Positions 34,289-42,492 of a DNA stretch of 64,000 nt are shown here, in pieces; the first letter of the stretch is position 1; every line of letters begins with the position of its first letter. A model generated the notes under the pieces. That model was not told the origin of the DNA and did not search any database. It worked only from the letters and a program-made list of their open reading frames with translations. Source of the stretch: Streptomyces sp. CC228A (GTDB lineage Bacteria > Actinomycetota > Actinomycetes > Streptomycetales > Streptomycetaceae); contig NZ_JAJPUI010000001.1 in NCBI RefSeq assembly GCF_021390935.1, forward strand, positions 62,001 to 126,000, written 5' to 3'. Made by a program: the position numbers and the translations under genes.

Positions 34289-35443
34289 ATGCCGCATGCG
34301 CTGGGTGTCGCTGTCGTCGGGTTCGGCTGGATGGGGCGCGTGCACACCCAGGCGTACAGCCGCCTGCCGCACCACTTCCCGCAGCTGCCCGTGCGGCCGC
34401 GGCTGGTGGCCGTGGCGGACGAGGTGCCGGGGCGCGCGCAGGAGGCGGCGGGGCGGTACGGCTTCGCGACCGCCGTCCGCGACTGGCGGGAGGTCGCCGC
34501 CGACCCGAGGGTGCGGGCGGTCAGTGTCGCCGCGCCGAACTTCCTGCACCGGGAGATCGGTGTCGCCCTGGCGGAGGCGGGCAAGCACCTCTGGATCGAG
34601 AAGCCGGTCGGCCTCACCGCCGGGGACGCCCGCGCGGTCGCCGCGGCGGTCGCCGCGGCCGGGGTGCAGGCCGCCGTCGGCTTCAACTACCGCTGCGCGC
34701 CCGCCGTCGAGACGGCGCGCGAGCTGATCGCCTCCGGTGAGCTCGGTACGGTGACGCACGCCCGCGTGCGGCTGTTCAGCGACTACGCGGCCCACCCGGA
34801 GGCCGCCCTGACCTGGCGGTACGAGCGGGAGCGCGGCGGCAGCGGCGTGCTGGGCGACCTGGCGTCGCACGGCGTGGACCTGGCCCGGTTCCTGCTCGGC
34901 GAGATCGCCGCACTGGCGGCGGACACGGCGGTGTTCCTGCCGCAGCGGGCGCGGCCCGCCGGGGCCACCGCGGGCCACGCGCGGGCGGCGGGCGGCGCGC
35001 CCGGCCCGGTGGAGAACGAGGACTACGTGTCGTGCCTGCTGCGGTTCGCCTCCGGTGCCCGCGGCGTCCTGGAGGCCTGCCGGGTGTCGGTGGGCGAGCA
35101 GAACGCGTACGGCTTCACGGTGCACGGCACGCGCGGCGCGGTGTCCTGGGACTTCCGGCGCATGGGCGAACTGCGGGTGAGCCGGGGCCGCGACTACCAG
35201 GACCAGCCCATCAGCACCCTGCACGTCGGCCCCGGGCACGGCGAGTACGGCGCGTTCCAGCCCGGCGCGGCCTCGGCGATGGGCTACGACGACCTCAAGG
35301 TCATCGAGGCGTACCGCTTCCTGCGCTCCGTCGCCGAGGGCGCCCCGCACGGCGCGACCCTGGAGGACGCGGTCCGCAGCGCGGAGGCGCTCGACGCGAT
35401 GCTGGAGTCCGCCGAGCGCGGCACGTGGGTGGCCCCGGCCTGA
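34289..35443 (+). CDS. Gfo/Idh/MocA-family oxidoreductase
   Basis: 384 aa, with ribosome site AGGGAGG. Rossmann VAVVGFGWMGRVHTQAYSRL, then IEKPVGLTAGDARAV (EKP motif), VGFNYRCAP and GVLGDLASHGVDLARF with the catalytic His. NAD(P)-dependent sugar or cyclitol dehydrogenase. Substrate not predictable; regulation by the divergent LacI gene points to a carbohydrate. Longer than iolG because of an insertion near residue 220-240 (RARPAGATAGHARAAGG). Confidence 0.88.
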   Translation: MPHALGVAVVGFGWMGRVHTQAYSRLPHHFPQLPVRPRLVAVADEVPGRAQEAAGRYGFATAVRDWREVAADPRVRAVSVAAPNFLHREIGVALAEAGKHLWIEKPVGLTAGDARAVAAAVAAAGVQAAVGFNYRCAPAVETARELIASGELGTVTHARVRLFSDYAAHPEAALTWRYERERGGSGVLGDLASHGVDLARFLLGEIAALAADTAVFLPQRARPAGATAGHARAAGGAPGPVENEDYVSCLLRFASGARGVLEACRVSVGEQNAYGFTVHGTRGAVSWDFRRMGELRVSRGRDYQDQPISTLHVGPGHGEYGAFQPGAASAMGYDDLKVIEAYRFLRSVAEGAPHGATLEDAVRSAEALDAMLESAERGTWVAPA

Positions 35444-35530
35444 ACACGCCCTCCCGCCACGGGCGCCAGGTCTCGCCTGCGCGACCGGGAGCGGTAACGG
35501 CCGGTGGGCGGGACGAGTGGGAGGGCGGTA

Positions 35531-35657
35531 CGGCCCGGTGGGCCGGAGGGCCTGCGGGCGGGCGGCCCGGTGGGCTGGAGGGCCTGCGGCGGGTCGGCCC
35601 GGTGGGCTGGAGGGCCTGCGGCGGGTCGGCCCGGTGGGCTGGATGGGCTGTGGGGGG
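35531..35657. repeat. four tandem 32-bp repeats
   Basis: Units start at 35,531, 35,563, 35,595 and 35,627, each beginning CGGCCCGGTGGG. Units 2 and 3 are identical; units 1 and 4 diverge toward the outer ends. They directly abut the IS110 region, and the same CGGCCCGGTGGG string recurs just beyond the other side of the IS at 37,205. Confidence 0.85.
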
Positions 35658-35685
35658 GTGCCTCTATGTCTTTCGTCAAGGCACC
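35657..35685. other. hairpin at the downstream end of the IS
   Basis: GGTGCCT (35,657-35,663) pairs with AGGCACC (35,679-35,685) around a 15-nt loop. May mark the IS right end or stop transcription entering the transposase gene. Confidence 0.5.
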
Positions 35686-35720
35686 TCTGTCGGGTTTCGG
35701 GTGGTTCGGGCTTGCTGAAG

Positions 35721-36938
35721 CTATGCGGCGAGTTCGACGTCCGTCGGTGTCCGGGGTTCGTAGAAGGTGCCGTCGCGGAGCATGGCGAACAGGACGCTGA
35801 TGCGTTGGCGGGCGAGGCGGAGGAGTGCCTGGGTGTGGGTTTTGCCGCGGGCTCGTTGCTTGTCGTAGTAGGTGCGGGAGGCCGGGTCGGCGTTCATGCA
35901 GGCGAAGGCCGAGAGGAACATCGCCCGTTTGAGCTGCCGGTTTCCGCCTCGGGGTGCGTGTTCGCCGTGGATCGAGGTCCCGGACTGCTTCGTGGTGGGT
36001 GCGAGGCCGGCGTAGGAGGCGAGGTGGGCTGCGGTGGGGAAGCTGGTGCCGTCGCCGACGGTAACCAGCAGGACGGCGGCGGTCCTGACGCCGACGCCGG
36101 GCATCGACGTCAGGACCGGGGAAAGAGGGTGAGCCTCCAGCAGAGCGTTGATCTGGGCTTCCATCGCCCGGCGCTGGGTGTGAACAGCGGTGAGCGAGGC
36201 GGCCAGGGAGGGGATCACGATGTCGAGGGTGCCGGTGCCCGGGACCACGACGGTCTGTTCGTCGAGCGCGTCGAAGACGTCGTCGATCAGCCGGGTGGCC
36301 ATGCGCGGGGCCTTCGGGCGGATCAGCTCCACGAGTCTGCGGCGGCCTGCCTTGCGCAGGGCGGCCGGGGATCCGTAGCGCTCCAGCAACCAGGTCACGG
36401 CCTGGTGGTCCAGGCGCGGGCCCAGGACGCGCTCCAGCGAGGGGTGGAACTGGGTGAGCAGACCGCGTATCCGGTTGGAGGTGCGGGTGGCCTCGGCGGC
36501 GAGGTCCTGGTCGAAGCCGACGAGCACGGTGAGCTCGGCAGTGATCTCGTCGGTCAGTTCCAGCGAGCGCAGGGTGTGCGGCATAGTCCGTGCGGCGTCC
36601 GCGATGACGGCGGCGTCTTTGGCGTCGGTCTTGGCCTCGCCCGGGTAGAGGTCGGCGATCCGGCGCATCGCGAGTCCGGGCAGGTAGGCGACCTGGCAGC
36701 CGGCGTCGCGGGCGACGGTCAGCGGCAGGGCGCCGATGGAGGCGGGCTGGTCCACGATCACCAGGACGGTGCCGAACTTGTCGCGCAGCTTGTCGAAGAC
36801 GGCCCGCAGCCTGGGCTCGCTGTTGGGCAGCGGTTTGTCGAAGACCTTCTTCCCGCCCGGGGTGAGCCCATGACCGTGGTGGGCACTCTTGCCGACGTCC
36901 AGGCCCAGGAACACGCCCACGTCTTCGATCTCGAACAT
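35721..36938 (-). CDS. IS110-family transposase (DEDD RuvC-like plus serine Tnp domain)
   Basis: 405 aa, full length. DEDD domain: FLGLDVGKSAHHGHG, VIVDQPASIGALP, KTDAKDAAVIADAAR. C-terminal transposase_20 domain with catalytic serine region LTSMPGVGVRTAAVLL and LASYAGLAPTTKQSGTS. ATG preceded by GGAAGGGG. Appears intact. IS110 enzymes use a noncoding bridge RNA from the flank to choose donor and target. Confidence 0.95.
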   Translation of the reverse strand: MFEIEDVGVFLGLDVGKSAHHGHGLTPGGKKVFDKPLPNSEPRLRAVFDKLRDKFGTVLVIVDQPASIGALPLTVARDAGCQVAYLPGLAMRRIADLYPGEAKTDAKDAAVIADAARTMPHTLRSLELTDEITAELTVLVGFDQDLAAEATRTSNRIRGLLTQFHPSLERVLGPRLDHQAVTWLLERYGSPAALRKAGRRRLVELIRPKAPRMATRLIDDVFDALDEQTVVVPGTGTLDIVIPSLAASLTAVHTQRRAMEAQINALLEAHPLSPVLTSMPGVGVRTAAVLLVTVGDGTSFPTAAHLASYAGLAPTTKQSGTSIHGEHAPRGGNRQLKRAMFLSAFACMNADPASRTYYDKQRARGKTHTQALLRLARQRISVLFAMLRDGTFYEPRTPTDVELAA

Positions 36939-37204
36939 CGTGCCCCTTCCCAGGGGGTGTTGGCGGTGCCGGCCTCGGCTCGGGTGTCGTGCTCGCGCAT
37001 CCACGTTATGCAGACCTGCCGCCCGCGAACTGTCCGGCATTGCGCCGGACCGGACGGTGGCCGGACCTCTGATCAGCGTCTCCGACGAACACCCCCGGAC
37101 CCGGTGACACCACCCCCCAGGTCATGCCTTCGACAGGGGGCAACAGTCATGCCGGGCCCGGAGGCCAGCGGCCCCGTTGCGGAGCCGCAGAAAACATAAC
37201 GGGG
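36939..37204 (-). ncRNA. noncoding IS110 upstream region, candidate bridge RNA
   Basis: No reading frame. Contains the hairpin GTCCGGC/GCCGGAC (37,032-37,050) and, at the outer end, GCCCCGTT/AACGGGGC (37,171-37,205) with an inner GCGG/CCGC pairing; GTCATGCC is repeated at 37,122 and 37,149. Position and structure fit the bridge RNA of IS110 elements, transcribed in the transposase direction. Exact ends and loops are not determinable by eye. Confidence 0.45.
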
Positions 37205-37603
37205 CGGCCCGGTGGGTGCGGGGCGCGGCGGGGAAGGCACCGGGCGCCGGGCGGCGGCGGCGGCAGGACGAGCGCGGCCCGGACGGCCGGTGGCGTGGGC
37301 CGCCCGGTGGGCGGGCGCCGGGCGGTTCGGCCTGGTGGGCGGTACGGCCCTGCGGGCGCGAGGGAGGCCCGGTGGGCGCGGGGGCAGCCCGGGGCGCGGG
37401 GCCGGTGGGCCGCGGGGAGGCCCTGGGCGCGGGGGCCGGTGGGCGCGGAGAGGCCCGGGGCGCGGGGGCCGGTGGGCGCGGGGAGGCCCGGGGCGCGGGG
37501 AGAGGCCGGTGGGCGCGAGCCCTGGACGGTGGCTGCCGGGCGCATGGGCGCGGCGCGCCGTCCCCGCGCCGGGCGGGTCCCGGGGCGGAGAGCTGTCTCG
37601 GCG
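37205..37603. repeat. GC-rich spacer with ~33-bp tandem repeats
   Basis: From about 37,368 to 37,520, four to five units built on GGTGGGCGCGGGGAGGCCCG follow head to tail with period 33-34 (clear unit starts at 37,401, 37,435, 37,468). The rest is GC-rich without a gene. Confidence 0.75.
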
Positions 37604-38302
37604 TCAGGCGGGGAGCCCCGCGCGGCAGTCGGGGTGGCCCCAGCGGGCTCCGACCTTGGCGATCGGTTCGCCGGCCGCGTACGACCGCCCGCACGGGCAG
37701 GTGCCGCGGAACTTCGCCTTGACGGTCCTCGCCGCCCCGGCGCCGGCCGCGCCGCCCCGGGCCCGCGTCCGGCCCGCGGTCTTCTGCCGGGCGGGCGTGC
37801 TGCGCTCCGGTGCGGGCACCGGCAGGTCGGCGGTGCCGAGCGCGGTGCCCGCGGCCTGCTGGCCGGCCGCGGCGTCGCTGGCGGCCTGGTCGGCGATGGC
37901 GTTCAGATGGTCGCCGCCCTCGCGGTGGGCCGGCACGTAGCGGAACTCCACGTCCCGGTCCGCCAGCAGTGCGTCGATGCTCCGTACGAGCTCCTGGTTG
38001 GCGACGGGTTTGCCCGCGGCGGTCTTCCAGCCGTTGCGCTTCCAGGTGGGCAGCCACTGCGTGACGGCCTTCATGGCGTACTGCGAGTCCATCCGCACCT
38101 CGAGGGCGGCTCCCGGCGGCACCGCCTCCAGCAGGCGCTGCAGCGCGGTCAGCTCCCCCACGTTGTTGGTCGCCCGCCCCAGCGGGCCGGCCTCCCAGCG
38201 CTGCGGACGCCCCTCGGCGTCGGCGATGACCCAGGCCCAGGCGGCGGGCCCCGGATTCCCCTTGGCCGCCCCGTCACAGGCGGCGATGATGCGTTCGGAC
38301 AT
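37604..38302 (-). CDS. ribonuclease HI with C-terminal Cys-rich extension
   Basis: 232 aa. RNase H domain with catalytic acids in AACDGAAKGNPGPAAWAWV (Asp9), NNVGELTAL (Glu), RMDSQYAMK (Asp) and GGDHLNAIADQAA (Asp). After a basic linker (STPARQKTAGRTRARGG) comes a ~40-aa module with CPCG and HPDC that could bind zinc. Removes RNA from RNA-DNA hybrids. ATG at 38,302 matches the family start MSERIIAACDG. Confidence 0.9.
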   Translation of the reverse strand: MSERIIAACDGAAKGNPGPAAWAWVIADAEGRPQRWEAGPLGRATNNVGELTALQRLLEAVPPGAALEVRMDSQYAMKAVTQWLPTWKRNGWKTAAGKPVANQELVRSIDALLADRDVEFRYVPAHREGGDHLNAIADQAASDAAAGQQAAGTALGTADLPVPAPERSTPARQKTAGRTRARGGAAGAGAARTVKAKFRGTCPCGRSYAAGEPIAKVGARWGHPDCRAGLPA

Positions 38303-38471
38303 CCCCCGATGATGCCGCACCCGCGAAGCCGGTATGTGCCGTGCCGGGGCCGGCCCCCTCCCCGCGGCGCGAGAGGCGGGACCCGATCGGCGCCGCTGCG
38401 GTGGTGGCCGCGGTGAGCCGCGGGTCGGATGGAAACCGGACGGGTGACGGTACGACCGAGAGGGCGGCACA

Positions 38472-39554
38472 GTGGGCGGCACGGCACAGGGGAGCGGTAC
38501 GGGCAGGCGCGAGGGCCGCGCAGACCGGGCGTACATCGGGTCGTTCACGACCGGCGGGGGCCGCGGCATCACGATCGCTGCGGTGGACCCGGAGAGCGGC
38601 GCGCTGACCCCGCGGTCGGCGGTCGACGGCGTCGTCAACCCGTCGTGCCTCGCGCTCGGCGGTGACGGCGGGGTGCTGTACGCCGTGAGCGACACGGACC
38701 CGGGCGGTGTCGCGGCCTTCCGTGCCGCCGACGGGCAGCTCAGGCCGCTCGGCCCGGTGGCCGGCGCGGGAGGGTCCGGACCCACCAACCTCAGCGTCGC
38801 TGACGGGCTGCTGCTGACCGCGCACTACACGTCCGGGAGCGTCGGCGCCCTGCCGCTGGCGCCCGGCGGGGGTTTCTCGGGGCCGCCCGCCGTGCTTGCC
38901 CACGAGGGCTCCGGCCCCGACACCGACCGGCAGGCCGGCCCGCACGCCCACCAGGTGGTGCCCGCGCCGGGCGGCAGGTGGGTGCTGAGCGTGGACCTCG
39001 GCACGGACTCGGTGCGGGTCTGCACCGCCGAGCCGGGGGCCGGCGCGCTGCGCCTCCACGCCGAGACGGTGCTGCGGCACGGCTCGGGCCCGCGGCACCT
39101 CGCCTTCCACCCGGACAGCGCGACCGTGTACGTGCTGCACGAGCTGGAGCCGCTGCTGACCGTCTGCCGCTGGGACCCGCATTCCGGGCGGCTGGCGGCG
39201 CTCGCCGAGGTGGCGGTGGACACGGACGGCACTCCGGACGGGGCGCGCGCGTATCCGTCGGTCGTGCGCCCCTCGGCCGACGGGCGTTTCGTGTGGGTCG
39301 CGGTACGCGGCAGCAACCGCATCGTGACGTACTCCCTCGCCGCCGGGGCGCAGGCCCCGCGGTGGGCCTCGGCCGTCGACTGCGGCGGCAGTTGGCCCCG
39401 GGACCTGGTGACGGACCCGTCGGAGCGGCGGCTGTACGTCGCCAACGAGTGGTCCGGCGACGTCACGTGGTTCGACGTGGACGCGGAGAGCGGTGCGCTG
39501 CGCCGCGCCGGGGCCGTGGAGGTGCCCGCCGCGGCCTGCGTGGTGTTCGCCTGA
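38472..39554 (+). CDS. lactonase family beta-propeller protein
   Basis: 360 aa from GTG. Repeated propeller strands (AYIGSFTTGGGRGITIAAVD, PTNLSVADGLLLTAHY, HAHQVVPAPGGRWVLSVDLG, PSVVRPSADGRFVWVAVRG, WPRDLVTDPSERRLYVANEW) match the 7-bladed 6-phosphogluconolactonase-like (Pgl/YbhE) family. No signal peptide, so it is cytosolic. Could hydrolyse 6-phosphogluconolactone or other lactones; substrate not certain. Confidence 0.85.
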   Translation: MGGTAQGSGTGRREGRADRAYIGSFTTGGGRGITIAAVDPESGALTPRSAVDGVVNPSCLALGGDGGVLYAVSDTDPGGVAAFRAADGQLRPLGPVAGAGGSGPTNLSVADGLLLTAHYTSGSVGALPLAPGGGFSGPPAVLAHEGSGPDTDRQAGPHAHQVVPAPGGRWVLSVDLGTDSVRVCTAEPGAGALRLHAETVLRHGSGPRHLAFHPDSATVYVLHELEPLLTVCRWDPHSGRLAALAEVAVDTDGTPDGARAYPSVVRPSADGRFVWVAVRGSNRIVTYSLAAGAQAPRWASAVDCGGSWPRDLVTDPSERRLYVANEWSGDVTWFDVDAESGALRRAGAVEVPAAACVVFA

Positions 39555-39644
39555 ACACCCACTCCCCCGGTGCGCCGGACCACCGGCGCGGCGCGTGCAG
39601 CACTGCGGCCACCGCCGTCCGGGGCGGTGTCGGCCCCCGCGAGG

Positions 39645-39750
39645 GTTCGGGGTTCGTCGGCTCGGGACGCGGGGCGGGGCTCGGGGCTCGGCCCGTGGGG
39701 TTCGGGGTTCGCCGGCTCGGGGCGCGGGGCGGGGCTCGGGCCGTGGGGCG
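39645..39750. repeat. two tandem ~55-bp GC-rich repeats
   Basis: GTTCGGGGTTCG-x-CGGCTCGGG followed by GCGGGGCGGGGCTCGG occurs at 39,645 and 39,700, between the lactonase stop and the end of the kinase gene. Confidence 0.7.
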
Positions 39751-39771
39751 GGTCGGCCCTGAGCCGGTCGG

Positions 39772-42288
39772 CTACTGGCGGCTCCAACGCTGGGACGCCT
39801 CGCCGGACACGCACCTGACGGTGGCCACTCCACCGCCGGTGCCCAAGTCCAGGCAGCCGCCGTTGGACACGCTTCTGAGCGTGCCGTCGGAGCCGGCGCG
39901 CCACTGGCGGGCCGGCTGGCTGTCGCAGCCCTGGACGAAGGTGGCCTGGCCCAGCAGGTTGGCGCTCAGGCACCCGCCGCCCTGCTTGTTGACGAGCCGG
40001 AAGGCACCGCCTGATGTGGCGCTGACGGTCCACTGGGCGGCGGAGTCGGCGCAGTCGCCGACTCCGGCCGCGCCGTAGAAGGGGATCAGGCAGGTGCCGT
40101 TGGCGCCGTTGCGGTAGCGGTGGGCGCCGGACGGGGACGTGGAGGTGCCTCCTCCGCCCGACGTGCCGCCGGAGGCGGAGCCCGAACCGGACGAGGAACC
40201 GGATCCCGATCCGGAGGTGGTCGACGATCCGGAACCGGACGACGAACCGGAACCGGACGTGGTCGACGATCCGGAGCCTGACCCGCCGCCCGAGGTGGAT
40301 GCGGAGCCCCCACCGGACGGGGAACCCGACCCCGTGGCGGAGCCGGAACCGGAGCCCGTTCCGGAGCCCGTGGGGCCCGCGCCCGACCCCCCGCCGGCAG
40401 CGGAGCCCGGTACGGCACCGGAGCCCTCGCCGGGCACGGCGCCCGGGCCCTGGCCGTGACCGCCGGTCTGCCCTTCCGACCCGCCGCCGCGCTGCCCGCC
40501 CGCCTCCTGGCCGCCCGAGGCGGGCGTGGCGCCCGCGTCCTGCCCGCTCGGCGACGAGGAGGGCGGCGCACCGGCCGGGCTCGGTTCCTGCGCGGAGCCG
40601 GTGGGCGCGGCGGACACCGCGGGCGGGAGGGTAGGCGCGGCATGAGCACCCTGCGGGGGCCGGCGTACGGCAGCAGGTGCAGGACGGCCGCCGTGCCGAC
40701 CGCCGCGGCCACCGGCACGACGGCCGTCAGCACCCACGTGCGGCGCCTCCGCTCCGCCGGGGCCCGGTCGTCCTTCCCCGCGGCCCGCGCCCGCGGCGGC
40801 TCGGCGCCGCCGCTGCCGGGCTCTTCCGCGGCACCGCCCCCTCGGGAGGGGACGGGGCCTGCGCGGCGGCGGGGCCTGCGCGTCGGAGGAACGGCCCGGC
40901 GCAGGCCGCCGCTCCGGGTCGGGCGGGCCGTCTGCGGGAGTCGGCCCTTCGGCGGCGGCCGGGCGCTCGTCGGTCGGCCGGCTTTCCGTGGCGGAGGCGG
41001 CCCCTGTGGTGGACGGGGCCTCCGCGCCGGACGCAGTCTCCGTGGCGGAGGCGGCCCCTGTGGTGAGCGGGGCCTCTGTGGCGGGCGGTCGCTTAGGGTC
41101 AGCCGAGCGCTCGGGGGCGGGCGGCTTCGCCGGCTCGGCCGTCCCCGCCTCCGGGTCGGCCGTGGTCCCGGGCCCGGACCGGACGCCGTCGGGTGCGGCC
41201 GACCGGTCGGATGCGCCGGACGGTTCAGGCGCCTTGGGGGCGTCGGATGGCTCAGACGCCTTGGATGCGCCGGACGGCTCAGGCACCTTGGGGGCGTCGG
41301 ACGGTTCAGGCGCCTTGGGTGCGTCGGATGCAGGGGACGGAGCCACCGCGTGGAGTGCGTCGAGGGCCTCGGCCGGGGGGACGGCCCGCGCGAACGCAGC
41401 GCGCTCGGTGAGCCGTTCGGTGAGCACGCCGGGCCAGAGCGGGGGCCCGGACGGGCCGCGGCCCTCCGCCGCGTCGACCAGCTCGGCGGCGGAGGGGCGG
41501 CCTTCGGGGTCCTTGTCGAGGCAGGCCGTGACAAGGTCGGCCAGGTCGGGGTCGCACGCCCGCAGCGCGGTGAGGTCGGGTGCGTCGTGGACGATGCGGT
41601 ACAGCAGGTCGAGGCCGGAGCCGTCACCGAACGGCGGCTGCCCGCACGCCGCGAACGCCACCAGGGAGCCCAGGGCGAAGACGTCCGTCGCGCCCGTCAG
41701 GCGCCCCGCCGTGGCCTGTTCGGGTGACATGTAGGCGGGGGTGCCGACCACCATGCCGGTCTTCGTCAGCCGGCTCTGGTCGGCGGCGCGCGCGACGCCG
41801 AAGTCGATCAGGGTCACCCCGTCGAGGGTCACCATGACGTTGGAGGGCTTGAGGTCGCGGTGCACCATGTCCCGCGCGTGGACGGCGGTGAGGGCTGCCG
41901 CCGCCCCCCGCAGCAGCAGCCACAGGGAGTCGGCGGGGAGGCCGCCGCCGTGCTGCTCCACCGCCTGGTACAGGGTCAGTCCCGGCACGTAGGCGGTGGC
42001 GAGCCACGGCGGGGTGTCGTCGCGGCCGCCGGCGAGCAGGGGCGCCGTCGCCTCCGCCGGCAGACGGGAGAGGTTGTCCAGTTCGTGTCCGAAGTGCCGG
42101 AGGAAGCCGTGGTCCTCGGCCAGCAAGGGCAGCACCTGCTTGACCGCGGCGTACCTCCCCTGGTGGACGCCGAGGTACACCCGTCCCATGCCGCCCGAGC
42201 CGAGCCGCCCGACGAGCGGTATCGGTCCGATACGCCGCGGGTCCTCCCCCCGCAGCGGCTCCGCGCCGCTGCCCCGCAGGTCAACCAT
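39772..42288 (-). CDS. transmembrane Ser/Thr protein kinase with C-terminal ricin-type lectin domain
   Basis: 838 codons in one frame. Kinase: VGRLGSGGMGRVYLG, AAVKQV, MVHRDLKPSNVMV, LIDFGVARA, AYMSPEQATAG. Then an imperfect KAPEPSDAPK-type repeat linker, a region near 40,630-40,870 whose good reading (TWVLTAVVPVAAAVGTAAVL, a membrane helix) is in another frame, a long Ser/Gly/Thr linker, and a ~115-aa ricin-B-like domain (CLIPFYGAAG, QWTVSATSGGAFRLVN, GGCLSANLLGQ, CLDLGTGGG). Two compensating one-base errors would explain the hidden helix. The lectin part is probably exported and may sense glycans or cell-wall fragments. Confidence 0.85.
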   Translation of the reverse strand: MVDLRGSGAEPLRGEDPRRIGPIPLVGRLGSGGMGRVYLGVHQGRYAAVKQVLPLLAEDHGFLRHFGHELDNLSRLPAEATAPLLAGGRDDTPPWLATAYVPGLTLYQAVEQHGGGLPADSLWLLLRGAAAALTAVHARDMVHRDLKPSNVMVTLDGVTLIDFGVARAADQSRLTKTGMVVGTPAYMSPEQATAGRLTGATDVFALGSLVAFAACGQPPFGDGSGLDLLYRIVHDAPDLTALRACDPDLADLVTACLDKDPEGRPSAAELVDAAEGRGPSGPPLWPGVLTERLTERAAFARAVPPAEALDALHAVAPSPASDAPKAPEPSDAPKVPEPSGASKASEPSDAPKAPEPSGASDRSAAPDGVRSGPGTTADPEAGTAEPAKPPAPERSADPKRPPATEAPLTTGAASATETASGAEAPSTTGAASATESRPTDERPAAAEGPTPADGPPDPERRPAPGRSSDAQAPPPRRPRPLPRGRCRGRARQRRRRAAAGAGRGEGRPGPGGAEAPHVGADGRRAGGRGGRHGGRPAPAAVRRPPQGAHAAPTLPPAVSAAPTGSAQEPSPAGAPPSSSPSGQDAGATPASGGQEAGGQRGGGSEGQTGGHGQGPGAVPGEGSGAVPGSAAGGGSGAGPTGSGTGSGSGSATGSGSPSGGGSASTSGGGSGSGSSTTSGSGSSSGSGSSTTSGSGSGSSSGSGSASGGTSGGGGTSTSPSGAHRYRNGANGTCLIPFYGAAGVGDCADSAAQWTVSATSGGAFRLVNKQGGGCLSANLLGQATFVQGCDSQPARQWRAGSDGTLRSVSNGGCLDLGTGGGVATVRCVSGEASQRWSRQ

Positions 42289-42378
42289 GCTGCCCCGTCT
42301 CCCCCGTCCACCGTCGGCGCCCGGTCCGCGGCATATCCTGGGCCCTGCGCACGGTGTCGGAGGCCGGATGCCACACCA

Positions 42379-42395
42379 CTAGAAGGTCTTTCTAG
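42379..42395. promoter_or_regulatory. palindromic operator upstream of the TetR gene
   Basis: CTAGAAGGTCTTTCTAG, arms CTAGAA/TTCTAG, followed by a partly similar TTTCTA-x9-TACAGAAA. Located ~100 bp before the TetR start, between it and the divergent kinase start. Likely TetR binding site. Confidence 0.6.
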
Positions 42396-42492
42396 AAAAC
42401 TACTACAGAAAGTCTCCGCGGTGTGCGCGCACCAGTCCAGACTGGAAACGGCACGGCACGGCACGGCAGCGAGAACGAGGACGACCAGCCCG

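Larger units (their letters stand above)
35650..37205 (-). mobile_element. IS110-family insertion sequence (approximate ends)
   Basis: Transposase gene with a ~70-bp downstream flank holding a hairpin and a ~230-270-bp noncoding upstream flank, the usual IS110 layout. No terminal inverted repeats or target duplication are visible, as is usual for the family, so the ends are estimates from where the flanking repeat motif CGGCCCGGTGGG stops and resumes. Confidence 0.75.

Noticed and set aside
35531..35657. Four 32-bp repeats considered as a CRISPR array
   Set aside because: Units are contiguous with no spacers, GC-biased, and no cas gene is nearby.
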